In this document: positions 24,475 through 33,336 of the stretch, piece by piece
Numbering within the stretch: the first letter of the stretch is position 1
Layout of the letters: every line of letters begins with the position of its first letter
Assembly: GCA_001828855.1 (NCBI GenBank)
Contig: MHZT01000048.1
Coordinates: 248,001 to 312,000 of the forward strand
Source of the DNA: Rhodobacterales bacterium RIFCSPHIGHO2_02_FULL_62_130
Lineage (GTDB): Bacteria; Pseudomonadota; Alphaproteobacteria; Rhodobacterales; Rhodobacteraceae
Direction: 5' to 3'
DNA: 64,000 nucleotides
The notes under the pieces: generated by a model
The model's database searches: none
Told to the model about the DNA's origin: nothing
The model's input: only the letters and a program-made list of their open reading frames with translations
Translations under genes and position numbers: made by a program

Positions 24475-25518
24475 ATGTCACTGGATTTCAACGTTGAGAC
24501 GTTCCGCAACGATTTCACCTTCAAGAACTCGGATAAGGCGATCAAGCGGTTTCCCTTCCCGTTCCCCGAAGACAGCTACATGTATTCGGTGAACATGGAG
24601 CCGCATGTGCCGGGGCCGAAGGGATCGGTGTTCGAGCATACCTTTGATGTGGATGAACATTACGTGGCCGAGATGCGCGACCGCGCGCAGGTGTTGGCGG
24701 AAGATCCGCTGCGTTGCCAGTCCTTGCCGCATATGACGCTGGCGGGCTGGGATCTGCTGGAACTGATCATGGAGTCAAAGGCGCGGGATTATCCGCAGTG
24801 GTTTACTTTGACCAAGGACGGCAACCAGTGGCACTGGATCAACAAGCCGCTGGGGATTGATCAGAAGTTCACCTTCATGGACGAGTCCACCCTGCCTTAT
24901 GGGCCGATGGAATATATCACGCGGCAGACGCAGGGGGATTTCACCCTGCAGGATCAACGGGATGAGACGTTGTGGGTCGATGCTGGCATGGTCACCACCC
25001 AAGCCGACTGGAGCCTTGATTTCAACATCGGCATGAACTTTCACCAATGGCACGCGCCGGTGCCGGTGGCGCATGAGTTGGGCGTGTTCGACCGCGCGCT
25101 GAAATTCCTGATGAACCTGCAACTGGGCGCGCCGGTGCGGCGGTTCAACTGGACGATGACGGTTGATCCCCTGCTGGACACCAGCCCCGAGAATTATCCG
25201 GTCTGGGGGCCAAGCCGCGCGTCTTTGACGCCGGAAACGGTGGGCAACCGGATGCATCTGCGGGTGGAATTGCAGACGCTGTTCCGGCTGCCGCGATCGA
25301 ACGCCATCGTGTTCCCGATCCGCTGCTATCTGATCAAGTTCGAGGAAATCGCCACTCAGCCGAAATGGGCGCGCCGGTTGCATCGGGTGATCCGCGATAT
25401 TCCGGATGAATTGGCCACCTATAAGGGCTTTTTGCGCAACAAGCCGATGATGGTGGACTATCTGGCGCAGTTCGATGATGGCGCGCCTACCAGCCCCGGC
25501 TGGTGGGCGGACCGCTAG
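24475..25518 (+). CDS. dmmC: Heme-dependent oxidative N-demethylase catalytic subunit (DUF3445)
   Basis: A 347-residue member of the DUF3445 family, the heme-containing PAS-like catalytic subunit of the oxidative N-demethylase that converts dimethylamine to methylamine and formaldehyde. Recognisable features are the aromatic FPFPFPEDSYMYS-type N-terminus, HQWHAPVP near residue 195 with histidines that could ligate or shield heme, and TLFRLPRSNAIVFPIRCY. It is the last gene of dmmDABC. Its stop codon shares CTAG with the convergent regulator gene. The letter C is assigned by gene order. Confidence 0.85.
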   Translation: MSLDFNVETFRNDFTFKNSDKAIKRFPFPFPEDSYMYSVNMEPHVPGPKGSVFEHTFDVDEHYVAEMRDRAQVLAEDPLRCQSLPHMTLAGWDLLELIMESKARDYPQWFTLTKDGNQWHWINKPLGIDQKFTFMDESTLPYGPMEYITRQTQGDFTLQDQRDETLWVDAGMVTTQADWSLDFNIGMNFHQWHAPVPVAHELGVFDRALKFLMNLQLGAPVRRFNWTMTVDPLLDTSPENYPVWGPSRASLTPETVGNRMHLRVELQTLFRLPRSNAIVFPIRCYLIKFEEIATQPKWARRLHRVIRDIPDELATYKGFLRNKPMMVDYLAQFDDGAPTSPGWWADR

Positions 25519-26192
25519 GCCTGCGGGTAGGAAATAACCGACAGATAGCGGGCCGGAAGTTTCACCAGAACCTCTGGCCCGTGCTGGGCGTCGGCATCGA
25601 AGAACAGGCTATCCCCCGGTTTCATATGGAAAAGCTGATCGCCATGCCGATATTGAACCTCGCCCTCCAGCATATACAACAGCTCGATCCCGTCGTGCTG
25701 GAAGGTGGGGAAAACGTCGGATTCCTCGGTCAGCGTGATGATATAGGGTTCGACCACCACGCCCGAACTGTTCGATCCGATATGGCCCAGAAGGTTATAC
25801 TGATGCCCCGCGCGGGTGCCGCGGCGTTCGATTTCAACGTGTTCGCCAGCCTTGACGTGCTGCACCTCGCGGCGTTCCTCGAACCGGCGGAAGAACGAGG
25901 TGACGGGCGTGGAAAAGGCGTGGCTCAGGATTTGCAGCGTGGTCAGCGAGGGGGACGTGATGCCGTTTTCGATCTTTGACAGCATGCCGATGGACAGGCC
26001 GGTGATGCCCGCCAGATCGGCCACGGTCAGCCCTTGCTGGCGGCGAAAGGCGCGGACCTCGCGGCCAATGGCGACCTCGAGGTTGCGCTCGGATATATCG
26101 CGGACGCGGTGCGGGTCCTGGTCGAAGGCGGGTTTGCCCTTGGCAAGTGAGGCTTCGGGGGTGTCGTCTTCGGGAAGATCAATCTGGGTCAT
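25515..26192 (-). CDS. XRE-family regulator with C-terminal cupin sensor
   Basis: A 225-residue regulator. An XRE helix-turn-helix spans about residues 38-92 (FRRQQGLTVADLAGITGLSIGMLSKIENG), and a C-terminal cupin occupies about 135-220 (HDGIELLYMLEGEVQYRHGDQLFHMKPGDSLFFDA in several strands). XRE-cupin proteins sense small nitrogen compounds. ATG 26192 is preferred over GTG 26204 because GAGGG precedes it. It converges with dmmC and diverges from a GlxA-type regulator; the gap has a perfect TTTCAC/GTGAAA palindrome likely used for autoregulation. It is a good candidate controller of the methylamine genes. Confidence 0.85.
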   Translation of the reverse strand: MTQIDLPEDDTPEASLAKGKPAFDQDPHRVRDISERNLEVAIGREVRAFRRQQGLTVADLAGITGLSIGMLSKIENGITSPSLTTLQILSHAFSTPVTSFFRRFEERREVQHVKAGEHVEIERRGTRAGHQYNLLGHIGSNSSGVVVEPYIITLTEESDVFPTFQHDGIELLYMLEGEVQYRHGDQLFHMKPGDSLFFDADAQHGPEVLVKLPARYLSVISYPQA

Positions 26193-26226
26193 CGCGGCCC
26201 TCACAAACGCTGAAATGCACGGTCTG

Positions 26227-26242
26227 TTTCACTATAGTGAAA
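26227..26242. promoter_or_regulatory. Perfect 16-bp palindrome between the divergent regulators
   Basis: TTTCACTATAGTGAAA is fully symmetrical and lies 34 nt before one start and 31 nt before the other. Its form is typical of operators for XRE-cupin repressors, and it contains a TATA-like centre. Confidence 0.65.
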
Positions 26243-26273
26243 TTCCTGCCAACTCAAACCGAAATTCCGCGCC

Positions 26274-27275
26274 ATGACCACCGCAACCTGTAGCCTTGGC
26301 TTCCTGCTTTTCCCCGGTTTTCCGATGGCCTGCCTGACCTCGGCCATTGAACCCTTGCGCGCGGCAAACGAGATCACGGGGCGGCGCGAATTCAGTTGGA
26401 CGTTGGTGGGCGAAGAGGCTGCGCCGATCCGGTCCTCGGCGGAAGTGCGCTTTGATCCCGATATGGCGCTGGCGGATGTGAAGGGGCTGGATTGCCTGAT
26501 GCTGCTGTCCAGCCCGACCGCGCGGTTTGAGAATCCGCGCAAGGGCAACGCGCAACTGCGCTGGCTGGATCGCACAGGCATGGTGCTGGGCGCGTTTTCG
26601 GGCGGGATTTTTCCGCTGGCACGGTCTGGGCTGATGGAGGCGCACCGGGCCTCGGTCCACTGGTGCTATGAGGCGGCGTTCAAGGCCGAGTTTCCACAGA
26701 TCGAGGCCAGCCCCTCGGTCATCATCCGCGACCGTCGGCGCTATACCGCCTCGGGCGCGGGCGCGGTGTTCGACCTGATGCTGCGGCTGATCGAGGAACG
26801 GCTGGGCCGCGACACGATGACCGAGGTGGCTTGCTGGTTCCAGCATCCCTTCGTGCGGGAAGAAACCGCCAGCCAGAAGGTGCCGGTTTCCAAGCAGGGC
26901 GGCACCGATGATCTGTTGCCCGAAACCATCCGCGCCGCGATCCAGATTTTTGCCGAGCATATCGAAGATCCGATCCAGATCGCCGATGTGGCGGCGGCGG
27001 TGGATATGTCGGAACGGCATCTGGAGCGGTGCTTCAAACAGGCTACAGGGCAAAGTCCGTTGAAATATTACCGGCTGATGCGGCTGAAAAAGGCGCGGCA
27101 GCGGGTGCTGTATTCCACCGACACGATCACCGAAATCGCGCAGTCTGTAGGCTTTGCTTCCTCGACCCCGATGGCGCGGCACTATGCCGAGGCGTTCGGG
27201 GTGAACCCCAACGACGAACGCCGCCGCCTGATCGGGCTGCGCGGCCTTGGCGGGGCAATGCCCCCAAACGACTAA
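26274..27275 (+). CDS. GlxA-family AraC-type transcriptional regulator
   Basis: A 333-residue regulator with an N-terminal DJ-1/PfpI-like amidotransferase-fold domain (about residues 8-190: LGFLLFPGFPM..., VLGAFSGGIFPLA) and a C-terminal AraC domain (about 215-320: IADVAAAVDMSERHLERCFK, ITEIAQSVGFASSTPMARHYAEAFG). The catalytic cysteine of active PfpI proteins is replaced by serine in AFSGGIF, as usual for sensors. Relatives GbdR, SouR and CdhR respond to glycine betaine, sarcosine and carnitine, so a methylated amine or its glutamyl derivative is a likely ligand. AraC-type proteins often bind direct repeats about 21 bp apart, which fits sites in this window. Confidence 0.88.
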   Translation: MTTATCSLGFLLFPGFPMACLTSAIEPLRAANEITGRREFSWTLVGEEAAPIRSSAEVRFDPDMALADVKGLDCLMLLSSPTARFENPRKGNAQLRWLDRTGMVLGAFSGGIFPLARSGLMEAHRASVHWCYEAAFKAEFPQIEASPSVIIRDRRRYTASGAGAVFDLMLRLIEERLGRDTMTEVACWFQHPFVREETASQKVPVSKQGGTDDLLPETIRAAIQIFAEHIEDPIQIADVAAAVDMSERHLERCFKQATGQSPLKYYRLMRLKKARQRVLYSTDTITEIAQSVGFASSTPMARHYAEAFGVNPNDERRRLIGLRGLGGAMPPND

Positions 27276-27279
27276 GGGA

Positions 27280-27312
27280 TTTCATCTGTTCTTAAATATC
27301 CCCGCCGGAGGC
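27280..27312. repeat. Dispersed intergenic element, single arm
   Basis: The stretch beginning TTTCATCTGTTC and ending GCCGGAGGC matches an arm of the inverted repeat at 22775-22859. It is followed by GGCTCCTCCAGCGGGGC, a short imperfect hairpin partner. It lies between two convergent genes and may act as a terminator for both. Confidence 0.65.
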
Positions 27313-27341
27313 TCCTCCAGCGGGGCTTGGTGCGTGCTTGC

Positions 27342-27905
27342 TCAGTAAGCGCTTTTCGCGCCCGTAATCAGCGCATGGTGCAGCGATCCGGCGGACGAAC
27401 GCGGGCCGATCACGCTGATCTGGGTGGCGCTGCGTTTGACGACATAGCAGCCCAGATGCTCGATCACCGTGCGGGTGGTTCCGCCTTCGGGCAGGGCGCG
27501 GGTGTCAAGGTTGCACAGCCGTTCGAACAGGGCGGGCAGATCGGGGGCGGTCAGATCAAAGCGCACCCAAGCGTCGGTCTGTTCAGTGATGGATGCCGCA
27601 TCGCCAAACAGGGGCAGCAGGGCGGCGCGGATGTCTTCATGGGTGGCAAAGGCCGCGTCCAGCATCCACTGTTCCGCCCCCAGCCAGATCGCGCCATAGG
27701 TGGCCCCAGTGGCCGACATGCCCGGCCCCGGCAGCGGGATTCCGGCGGCGGCTGCTGCCTTTGCCACATCGCCCTCGCGCCCCAGACGCGAGGCCAGCGA
27801 GGCCATCGCAAAGCTGGTGTTTTCGGTGATGGTCAGCGGGCCGACTGTCACGGTTTCGGGCGCGTCGTGGCCCAGCGGGGTCAGTGCTTTCAAACGGTTA
27901 GCCAC
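27342..27905 (-). CDS. mgdD: N-methylglutamate dehydrogenase subunit D (SoxG-like gamma subunit)
   Basis: A 187-residue protein of the sarcosine oxidase gamma subunit family (NRLKALTPLG, GAEQWMLDAAF, TAPDLPALFERLCNLDTRAL). It is the last gene of the leftward soxBDAG-like operon. GTG 27905 overlaps the alpha-subunit gene by 8 nt and is the best-coupled start; a start 24 nt upstream is possible. The gamma subunit helps assembly and holds the THF-binding side of the complex. Given mgsABC, gmaS and tdm nearby, the tetramer is read as N-methylglutamate dehydrogenase rather than sarcosine oxidase. Confidence 0.8.
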   Translation of the reverse strand: MANRLKALTPLGHDAPETVTVGPLTITENTSFAMASLASRLGREGDVAKAAAAAGIPLPGPGMSATGATYGAIWLGAEQWMLDAAFATHEDIRAALLPLFGDAASITEQTDAWVRFDLTAPDLPALFERLCNLDTRALPEGGTTRTVIEHLGCYVVKRSATQISVIGPRSSAGSLHHALITGAKSAY

Positions 27906-30807
27906 GGAGACGTTCCCCCTCGGGATCAATGAAATGCGGGCTGACGATTTCGATGTCTACCTCGGTTCCGGCCAGAAGGTTGACGGCGCGCAGCTTTTCA
28001 CCGCGCCGCGTGTCGCCGTTTTTCAGATAGCCAAGCGCGATCGAATGGCCCAGATGGGGCGAATAGACCACCGAAGTCAGCCAGCCGCCGTCATTCTCCG
28101 CCGTAGCGGGTTTGCCGGTGGCAACGAAATGGCTGCCTGCGGTCAGGGGTTTGGCGGGATCAACCGGCTTCACACCGACAAGGCGATAGCCACCCTCCGC
28201 CACCAGCCCTTCGCGCTGCGACAGCACTACCCCGATGGCGTCTTTCTTCTTCGACACCATCTTGCCAAGGCCCATGTTCAGGGCGGTGCTTTGGCCGTTC
28301 AATTCGTTCCCCGCGACGTGGCCTTTTTCCACACGCATGACGCCAAGGGCTTCGGTGCCGTAAACCACGGCATCGAATTCCTGCCCTGCCGCGACCAGTT
28401 CGCGGATCATCGCATCGCCGTAGCGGGTGGGCACGGCGATTTCATAGGCCAATTCGCCCGAGAAACTGATACGGAACAGCCGCGCACGCAGGCCCCCGCA
28501 GACGGTGATCTCGCCGCAGGCCATATAGGGGAAGGCCGCGTCGGAAATGTCCTGATCGACCAGTTTTTGCAGCAGTTTCCGCGCGTTGGGGCCAGCGACG
28601 GAATATTGCGCCCAAGCCTCGGTGGTGGAAATCAGTTGCACGTCCAGATCCGGCCACAGCACTTGGCGGCAGTATTCCAGATGGCGGAACACCGGCACGG
28701 CATTGGCGGTGGTGGTGGTCATCACATATTCGTTCTGCCCCATCCGCGCGGTGGTGCCGTCGTCCATCACCATCCCGTCTTCCCGCAGCATCAGCCCGTA
28801 GCGGACCTTGCCAACGCCAAGCGTGCTGAAGGTATTGGCATAAACGCGGTCAAGGAAAGCGCCTGCGTCAGTGCCTTGGATGTCGATCTTGCCAAGGGTG
28901 GTCACGTCGCAGATGCCCGCCGATTTGCGGGTTTGCAGCACCTCGCGGTCAACCGATTGCCGCCATGTGGTTTCGCCTGCGCGGGGGAACCACTGGCCGC
29001 GCAGCCACATGCCAACCTCGACAAAGACCGCGCCCTGTTCGGAGGCCCATTTGTGCGAGGGCGTGAGCCGAGTGGGGCGGAAGTCCTTGCCGCTTGAACG
29101 TCCCGCCAGCACGCCCATCGCAACGGGGGTATAGGGTGGGCGGTAGATGGTGGTGCCGGTTTGCGGGATGCTTTGGCCTGTCAGTTCCGCCATCACCGCA
29201 AGGCCGATGACGTTGCCGGTCTTGCCCTGATCGGTGGCCATGCCAAGGGTGGTATAGCGCTTCAGGTGTTCAACCGAGCGGAAGTTTTCCTGATGCGCCA
29301 GTTTGACGTCCTTGACGGTCACGTCGTTCTGCTGGTCGATCCAGGCGCGGCCCTTGCCGGAATGGACGAACCACAGCGGCTTGATGGACACGGGCGCATC
29401 CTCGGCCGGCGGCAGGTCGGCTGCGGGGGCGGTGAAGCCAAGGTCCGACAGGGCTGCGGCGGCTTGGGCCGCGCCGTGGGTCAGGGCGGCGTGGGTGGAC
29501 ATTTGCCCTGCGGCGGCTCCGGCCGAGGTCAGGCCCGCAGGGCCGTCGGGGGCGGGCAGGAAGGCTGCGATGGCGTCATCCCAGACGGGGCGGCCGCGGT
29601 GGTGGGACGAGATTGACAGGTTCGGGTTCCATCCGCCTGACACGCCCACGGCATCGACGGCTATCGTGCGGGTGCCTTGTGCGTCGCGGACGGTGATGGA
29701 TTTCACGCCCAGACGGCCTACGGAATCGATGACTTCGGCCCCTGTGCGGCTGTCGATCACTTCAACCGAGATGCCCTTGGCGCGCAGGTCGGATGCCGTG
29801 CGAAGGCCGTCGTCGTTGTTGGTGAACACGGCCACGCGCTTGCCCACGGCGACGCCCCAGCGGTTGGCATAGGCGCGCAAGGCCCCCGCCAGCATGATGC
29901 CGGGACGGTCGTTGTTTTCAAACGCGATGGGGCGCTCGATGGCACCAGCGGCAAGGATCGCGCGGCGGGTGTAGATGCGCCACAGGATCTGGCGCGGTTT
30001 GCCAGCGGCGGGGACGGCGATGTGGTCGGAGACACGTTCAACCGCGCCGTAGATGCCGTGGTCAAAGGCTCCGATCACGGTGGTGCGGGGCAGCAGGCGG
30101 ACGTTCGGCATGGAGGCGAGTTCGGCCACGGTGCGCGCGGCCCAGTCGGCACCCGAAGCGCCGCCAAGTTCGAAGGTTTCGGCGTTCAGGCGGCCGCCCA
30201 TGCGGAAATCTTCATCCGCCACGATCACCCGTGCGCCAGAGCGGCCAGCGGTCAGCGCCGCCGCCAGACCCGCCGGACCCGCGCCGATAATCAGCAGATC
30301 GCAATGCAGGAAGCCCTTGTCATATTCGTCGGGATCATCCTGTTTCGACAGGCTGCCAAGGCCAGCGGCGCGGCGGATGATCGGCTCATACACCTTTTCC
30401 CAGAAGGCGGCGGGCCACATGAAGGTTTTGTAGTAGAAGCCTGCGGTGAAAAAGGTGTTCAGGCGGTCATTGATCGCCAGCGCGTCGAATTTCAGGCTGG
30501 GCCACGCGTTCTGGCTGCGCGCCTGCAGACCGTCAAACAGTTCCACCACGGTCGCGCGGGTGTTGGGTTCCTGCCGCGCGCCGGAGCGCAGTTCCACCAG
30601 CGCGTTCGGTTCCTCGGAGCCTGCCGAGATCACCCCGCGCGGGCGGTGGTATTTGAAGCTGCGGCCCATCAGTTTCACGCCATTGGCCAGCAGCGCCGAA
30701 GCGAGGGTGTCGCCCGCGTGGCCGGTGTAGGGGATGCCGTCAAAGGTAAAGCGCAGGGGGCGGCTGCGGTCGATCTGGCCGCCGGAGATGCGGTTGTCTT
30801 GCGTCAT
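27898..30807 (-). CDS. mgdC: N-methylglutamate dehydrogenase subunit C (SoxA-like alpha subunit)
   Basis: A 969-residue alpha subunit with an N-terminal 2Fe-2S-ferredoxin-like fold (FTFDGIPYTGHAGDTLASAL), a Rossmann NAD/FAD region (LLIIGAGPAGLAAALTAG near residue 172) and a C-terminal GcvT-like tetrahydrofolate domain (about 590-960: SAGICDVTTLGKIDIQGTDA, VAGPNARKLL). In heterotetrameric enzymes of this family the folate domain receives the methyl carbon as 5,10-methylene-THF. It overlaps its neighbours on both sides (4 and 8 nt). Sarcosine oxidase alpha is the alternative reading; the surrounding N-methylglutamate genes favour Mgd. Confidence 0.85.
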   Translation of the reverse strand: MTQDNRISGGQIDRSRPLRFTFDGIPYTGHAGDTLASALLANGVKLMGRSFKYHRPRGVISAGSEEPNALVELRSGARQEPNTRATVVELFDGLQARSQNAWPSLKFDALAINDRLNTFFTAGFYYKTFMWPAAFWEKVYEPIIRRAAGLGSLSKQDDPDEYDKGFLHCDLLIIGAGPAGLAAALTAGRSGARVIVADEDFRMGGRLNAETFELGGASGADWAARTVAELASMPNVRLLPRTTVIGAFDHGIYGAVERVSDHIAVPAAGKPRQILWRIYTRRAILAAGAIERPIAFENNDRPGIMLAGALRAYANRWGVAVGKRVAVFTNNDDGLRTASDLRAKGISVEVIDSRTGAEVIDSVGRLGVKSITVRDAQGTRTIAVDAVGVSGGWNPNLSISSHHRGRPVWDDAIAAFLPAPDGPAGLTSAGAAAGQMSTHAALTHGAAQAAAALSDLGFTAPAADLPPAEDAPVSIKPLWFVHSGKGRAWIDQQNDVTVKDVKLAHQENFRSVEHLKRYTTLGMATDQGKTGNVIGLAVMAELTGQSIPQTGTTIYRPPYTPVAMGVLAGRSSGKDFRPTRLTPSHKWASEQGAVFVEVGMWLRGQWFPRAGETTWRQSVDREVLQTRKSAGICDVTTLGKIDIQGTDAGAFLDRVYANTFSTLGVGKVRYGLMLREDGMVMDDGTTARMGQNEYVMTTTTANAVPVFRHLEYCRQVLWPDLDVQLISTTEAWAQYSVAGPNARKLLQKLVDQDISDAAFPYMACGEITVCGGLRARLFRISFSGELAYEIAVPTRYGDAMIRELVAAGQEFDAVVYGTEALGVMRVEKGHVAGNELNGQSTALNMGLGKMVSKKKDAIGVVLSQREGLVAEGGYRLVGVKPVDPAKPLTAGSHFVATGKPATAENDGGWLTSVVYSPHLGHSIALGYLKNGDTRRGEKLRAVNLLAGTEVDIEIVSPHFIDPEGERLRG

Positions 30808-31091
30808 TTGCTGCGCCCTGCCTTGCGGGCCACATCGCGGGCCAGTTCTACTGTCGTGATTTCATGCGTGACGGTGTTGCGGGTGACCACCAGCCAGGAC
30901 CGGTCGCCCTGTTCGTGATACCACAGCTCGCGGTGCAGACCGGCGGGGTTGTCGCGCAGATAGGCGAAGTCGATGAAGGCGGCCAGCGCGCCTTCGGCCA
31001 TGCCATCGGGGCGGTTCATCAGGGCGGCATCGCCGAGATAGACGAACTCTTGTGAATCGCGCGGGCCCAGCAGGGGGTGATTGATAATCAT
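30804..31091 (-). CDS. mgdB: N-methylglutamate dehydrogenase subunit B (SoxD-like delta subunit without cysteines)
   Basis: A 95-residue delta subunit (NHPLLGPRDSQEFVYLGDA; GLHRELWYHEQGDRSWLVVTRNT). True sarcosine oxidase delta subunits begin with a CPxCG zinc motif and have a further cysteine in the H-x3-GC region; here these positions read HPLLG and GD, and the protein has no cysteine at all. It therefore cannot bind zinc in the known way. This difference supports assignment to the N-methylglutamate dehydrogenase type rather than sarcosine oxidase. ATGA overlap with the alpha-subunit gene; 9 nt after the beta-subunit gene. Confidence 0.8.
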   Translation of the reverse strand: MIINHPLLGPRDSQEFVYLGDAALMNRPDGMAEGALAAFIDFAYLRDNPAGLHRELWYHEQGDRSWLVVTRNTVTHEITTVELARDVARKAGRSK

Positions 31092-31100
31092 GTCAGACCT

Positions 31101-32351
31101 TTAGTGCAGGTTCGGCTGGGCGCCCTGGCCCTTTTCGTCGATCATCAGCCCTTTGGCGAAACGATCGAAGCGATAGGCCGTGGCGGTTTTGTGGGGGGTG
31201 TCGGTGGCCAGAAGATGCGCGAAACAGAAGCCGGAGGCGGGCGTGGCCTTGAAGCCGCCATAGCACCAGCCGCCGTTGAAATAGAGGCCGTCAATGCCGG
31301 TGCGGTCGATGATGGGCGAGCCGTCCATCGACATATCCATGATCCCGCCCCACATCCGCAACAGGCGCGCGCGGCCCACCATCGGCATCAGGGCCATGCC
31401 GCCTTCGCACACATCCTCCACCACCGGAAGGTTGCCGCGCTGGGCGTAGCTATTGTAGCCGTCTATATCGCCGCCAAAGACCAGACCGCCCTTGTCGGAC
31501 TGGCTGACGTAGAAATGCCCTGCGCCAAAGGTCATCACGCCGTCGATCACGGGTTTCAGACCTTCGGACACGAAGGCTTGCAACACATGGCTTTCCATCG
31601 GCAGGCGCATATGCACCTTGTCCATCACGCGGCTGGAGGAACCGGCCACGGCCACCCCGACCTTTTTCGCGCCGATATACCCGCGCGAGGTTTCCACCCC
31701 CAGAACCTTGCCGTTTTCGGTGCGGAAGCCGGTGACTTCGCAGTTCTGGATAATATCGACGCCGCGCATATCGGCGCCGCGGGCATAGCCCCATGCCACC
31801 GCATCGTGGCGCACCGTGCCGCCACGTTTCTGCGCAAGGCCGCCCTTGATCGGGAAGCGGGCGTTGTCGAAGTTCAGGAAGGGATAGAGCGCGCGCACGT
31901 CCTCCTTGGTCAGCAGTTGCGCGTCGGCCCCGTGCATGATCATGGCATTACCGCGACGCGTATAGGCGTCGCGCTGGGCATCGGTGTGGAACAGGTTCAG
32001 GATGCCGCGCTGGCTGACCATGGCGTTGTAGTTGAAGTCCTGCTCCAGCCCCTCCCACAGTTTCAGGCTGAATTCGTAGAAGGGTTCGTTGCCGTCCAGC
32101 AGATAGTTCGACCGGATAATCGTGGTGTTGCGGCCCACGTTGCCGCCGCCGATCCAGCCCTTTTCCAGCAGGGCAATGCGCGCCTGTTTGTATTCCTTGG
32201 CAAGGTAATAGGCGGTGGCCAACCCATGCCCGCCGCCGCCGACGATGATATAGTCATAGGCCGGCTGCGGTTCGGGATTGCGCCAAGCGGGCGTCCAGCC
32301 CTTGTGGCCGGTTAGGGCCTCGCGGATCACCCTGAAACCTGAATAGCGCAT
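31101..32351 (-). CDS. mgdA: N-methylglutamate dehydrogenase subunit A (SoxB-like beta subunit)
   Basis: A 416-residue flavoprotein oxidoreductase of the DAO/sarcosine oxidase beta family. The FAD-binding motif IIVGGGGHGLATAYYLAKE lies near residues 35-53. A VRHDAVAWGYARGA segment near residue 180 corresponds to the region of the covalent-flavin histidine in SoxB, and the C-terminal GGWCYGGFKATPASG is the usual second FAD contact. It would oxidise N-methylglutamate at the N-methyl carbon, regenerating glutamate. First gene of a leftward four-gene operon; 97 nt separate it from the DMT permease upstream, with which it may be co-transcribed. Confidence 0.85.
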   Translation of the reverse strand: MRYSGFRVIREALTGHKGWTPAWRNPEPQPAYDYIIVGGGGHGLATAYYLAKEYKQARIALLEKGWIGGGNVGRNTTIIRSNYLLDGNEPFYEFSLKLWEGLEQDFNYNAMVSQRGILNLFHTDAQRDAYTRRGNAMIMHGADAQLLTKEDVRALYPFLNFDNARFPIKGGLAQKRGGTVRHDAVAWGYARGADMRGVDIIQNCEVTGFRTENGKVLGVETSRGYIGAKKVGVAVAGSSSRVMDKVHMRLPMESHVLQAFVSEGLKPVIDGVMTFGAGHFYVSQSDKGGLVFGGDIDGYNSYAQRGNLPVVEDVCEGGMALMPMVGRARLLRMWGGIMDMSMDGSPIIDRTGIDGLYFNGGWCYGGFKATPASGFCFAHLLATDTPHKTATAYRFDRFAKGLMIDEKGQGAQPNLH

Positions 32352-32448
32352 GAAAGCCCCCTTTGGTGTTACCGGCGAATATGGACCCGGCAGAGGCGCG
32401 TGGCCCCTCTCATTTCCGACATTGGCCCGTTCATTTCAGCCATTGCCG

Positions 32449-33288
32449 TCACGCGGCAAGAGTGGCGATGCCGCTAAAGACCACGGCTACGCCAAGCCAT
32501 TGGATCGGCTGCATCCGTTCATGCAAAAAGCGCCAAGCCAGCAGAATGGTGATGATGCCAAAGATGGCCGAGGCAACGGCGGCGTATTCGGGGTGGGGCA
32601 GGCTGCCGGCGGCCAGAACGGCTGTCAGCGCGGTGGCATCCAGCAGGCCCATCAATCCCAGCGTTTTCAGATAGGGCAGGGTGGGGGTAAGGCTGGTGCG
32701 GCTGGCCAGCAGATAGGTCGTCACCAAGGACAGCCCGACAAGCCGCGAGATCAGGGTGGCGGGCAATTCCCCGCCCGCTTCGGCTGCAATCTGGCCAAGG
32801 TGGAAGGTCAGTGCAAAGCACAGCGCGCCAAGGCCGGCCCACAGGATCGCGGCGCGGCGGTTGGGGCTGGCTGTGGTGTCGCCGGACTGGCGGGCGACCA
32901 GCGCGATGCCCGCGATCACCGCCAGAACGGCGATCCATTCCAGCGCGGTGATGCTGCGGCCTTGCAGCACGGCCAGCCCCATCGTCACCATCGGAAAGGC
33001 GCCGCAGATCGGTGCCACCAGCCGGACGGGGCCGATGGCAAAGGCACGGAACAGGCCCAGCGATGCCCCCGCGAAACTGACCCCCGAGGCCATTGCGATC
33101 AGCGCGGCGCGCGGAGTCATGTCTTGCCAGCCCGTCAGAACCGACAGCGGAGCCAGCGCCAGCGCGCCTGCGGCCATCACCACGAACAGCAGCGGGGCCG
33201 CCGTGCCGTGCTGCGTGACCTTCCGCACCAGAAAATCATGCAAGCCCCAGGCAAGGGCTGCGATCAGACCGAATAGAAGTGATAGCAT
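32449..33288 (-). CDS. DMT-superfamily (EamA) permease
   Basis: A 279-residue membrane protein with two EamA repeats and about ten hydrophobic helices (MLSLLFGLIAALAWGLHDFLVRK at the start; a second repeat from AAILWAGLGALCFALTFH). Start ATG 33288 is preceded by AGGAG; the frame is open upstream but overlaps the divergent control region. Such permeases export or import small metabolites. Location between mgdABCD and tdm suggests a methylated-amine-related solute. Substrate not deducible. Confidence 0.8.
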   Translation of the reverse strand: MLSLLFGLIAALAWGLHDFLVRKVTQHGTAAPLLFVVMAAGALALAPLSVLTGWQDMTPRAALIAMASGVSFAGASLGLFRAFAIGPVRLVAPICGAFPMVTMGLAVLQGRSITALEWIAVLAVIAGIALVARQSGDTTASPNRRAAILWAGLGALCFALTFHLGQIAAEAGGELPATLISRLVGLSLVTTYLLASRTSLTPTLPYLKTLGLMGLLDATALTAVLAAGSLPHPEYAAVASAIFGIITILLAWRFLHERMQPIQWLGVAVVFSGIATLAA

Positions 33289-33336
33289 GCGAACTCCTGT
33301 AGGTCTGTTGTCCGGCGCGGTGCAGGATTTCGCAAG

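Noticed and set aside
27342-32351. Annotation of the tetramer as sarcosine oxidase soxBDAG
   Set aside because: Possible by homology, but the adjacent gmaS-mgsABC genes and the loss of zinc cysteines in the delta subunit favour N-methylglutamate dehydrogenase. Kept as the alternative.
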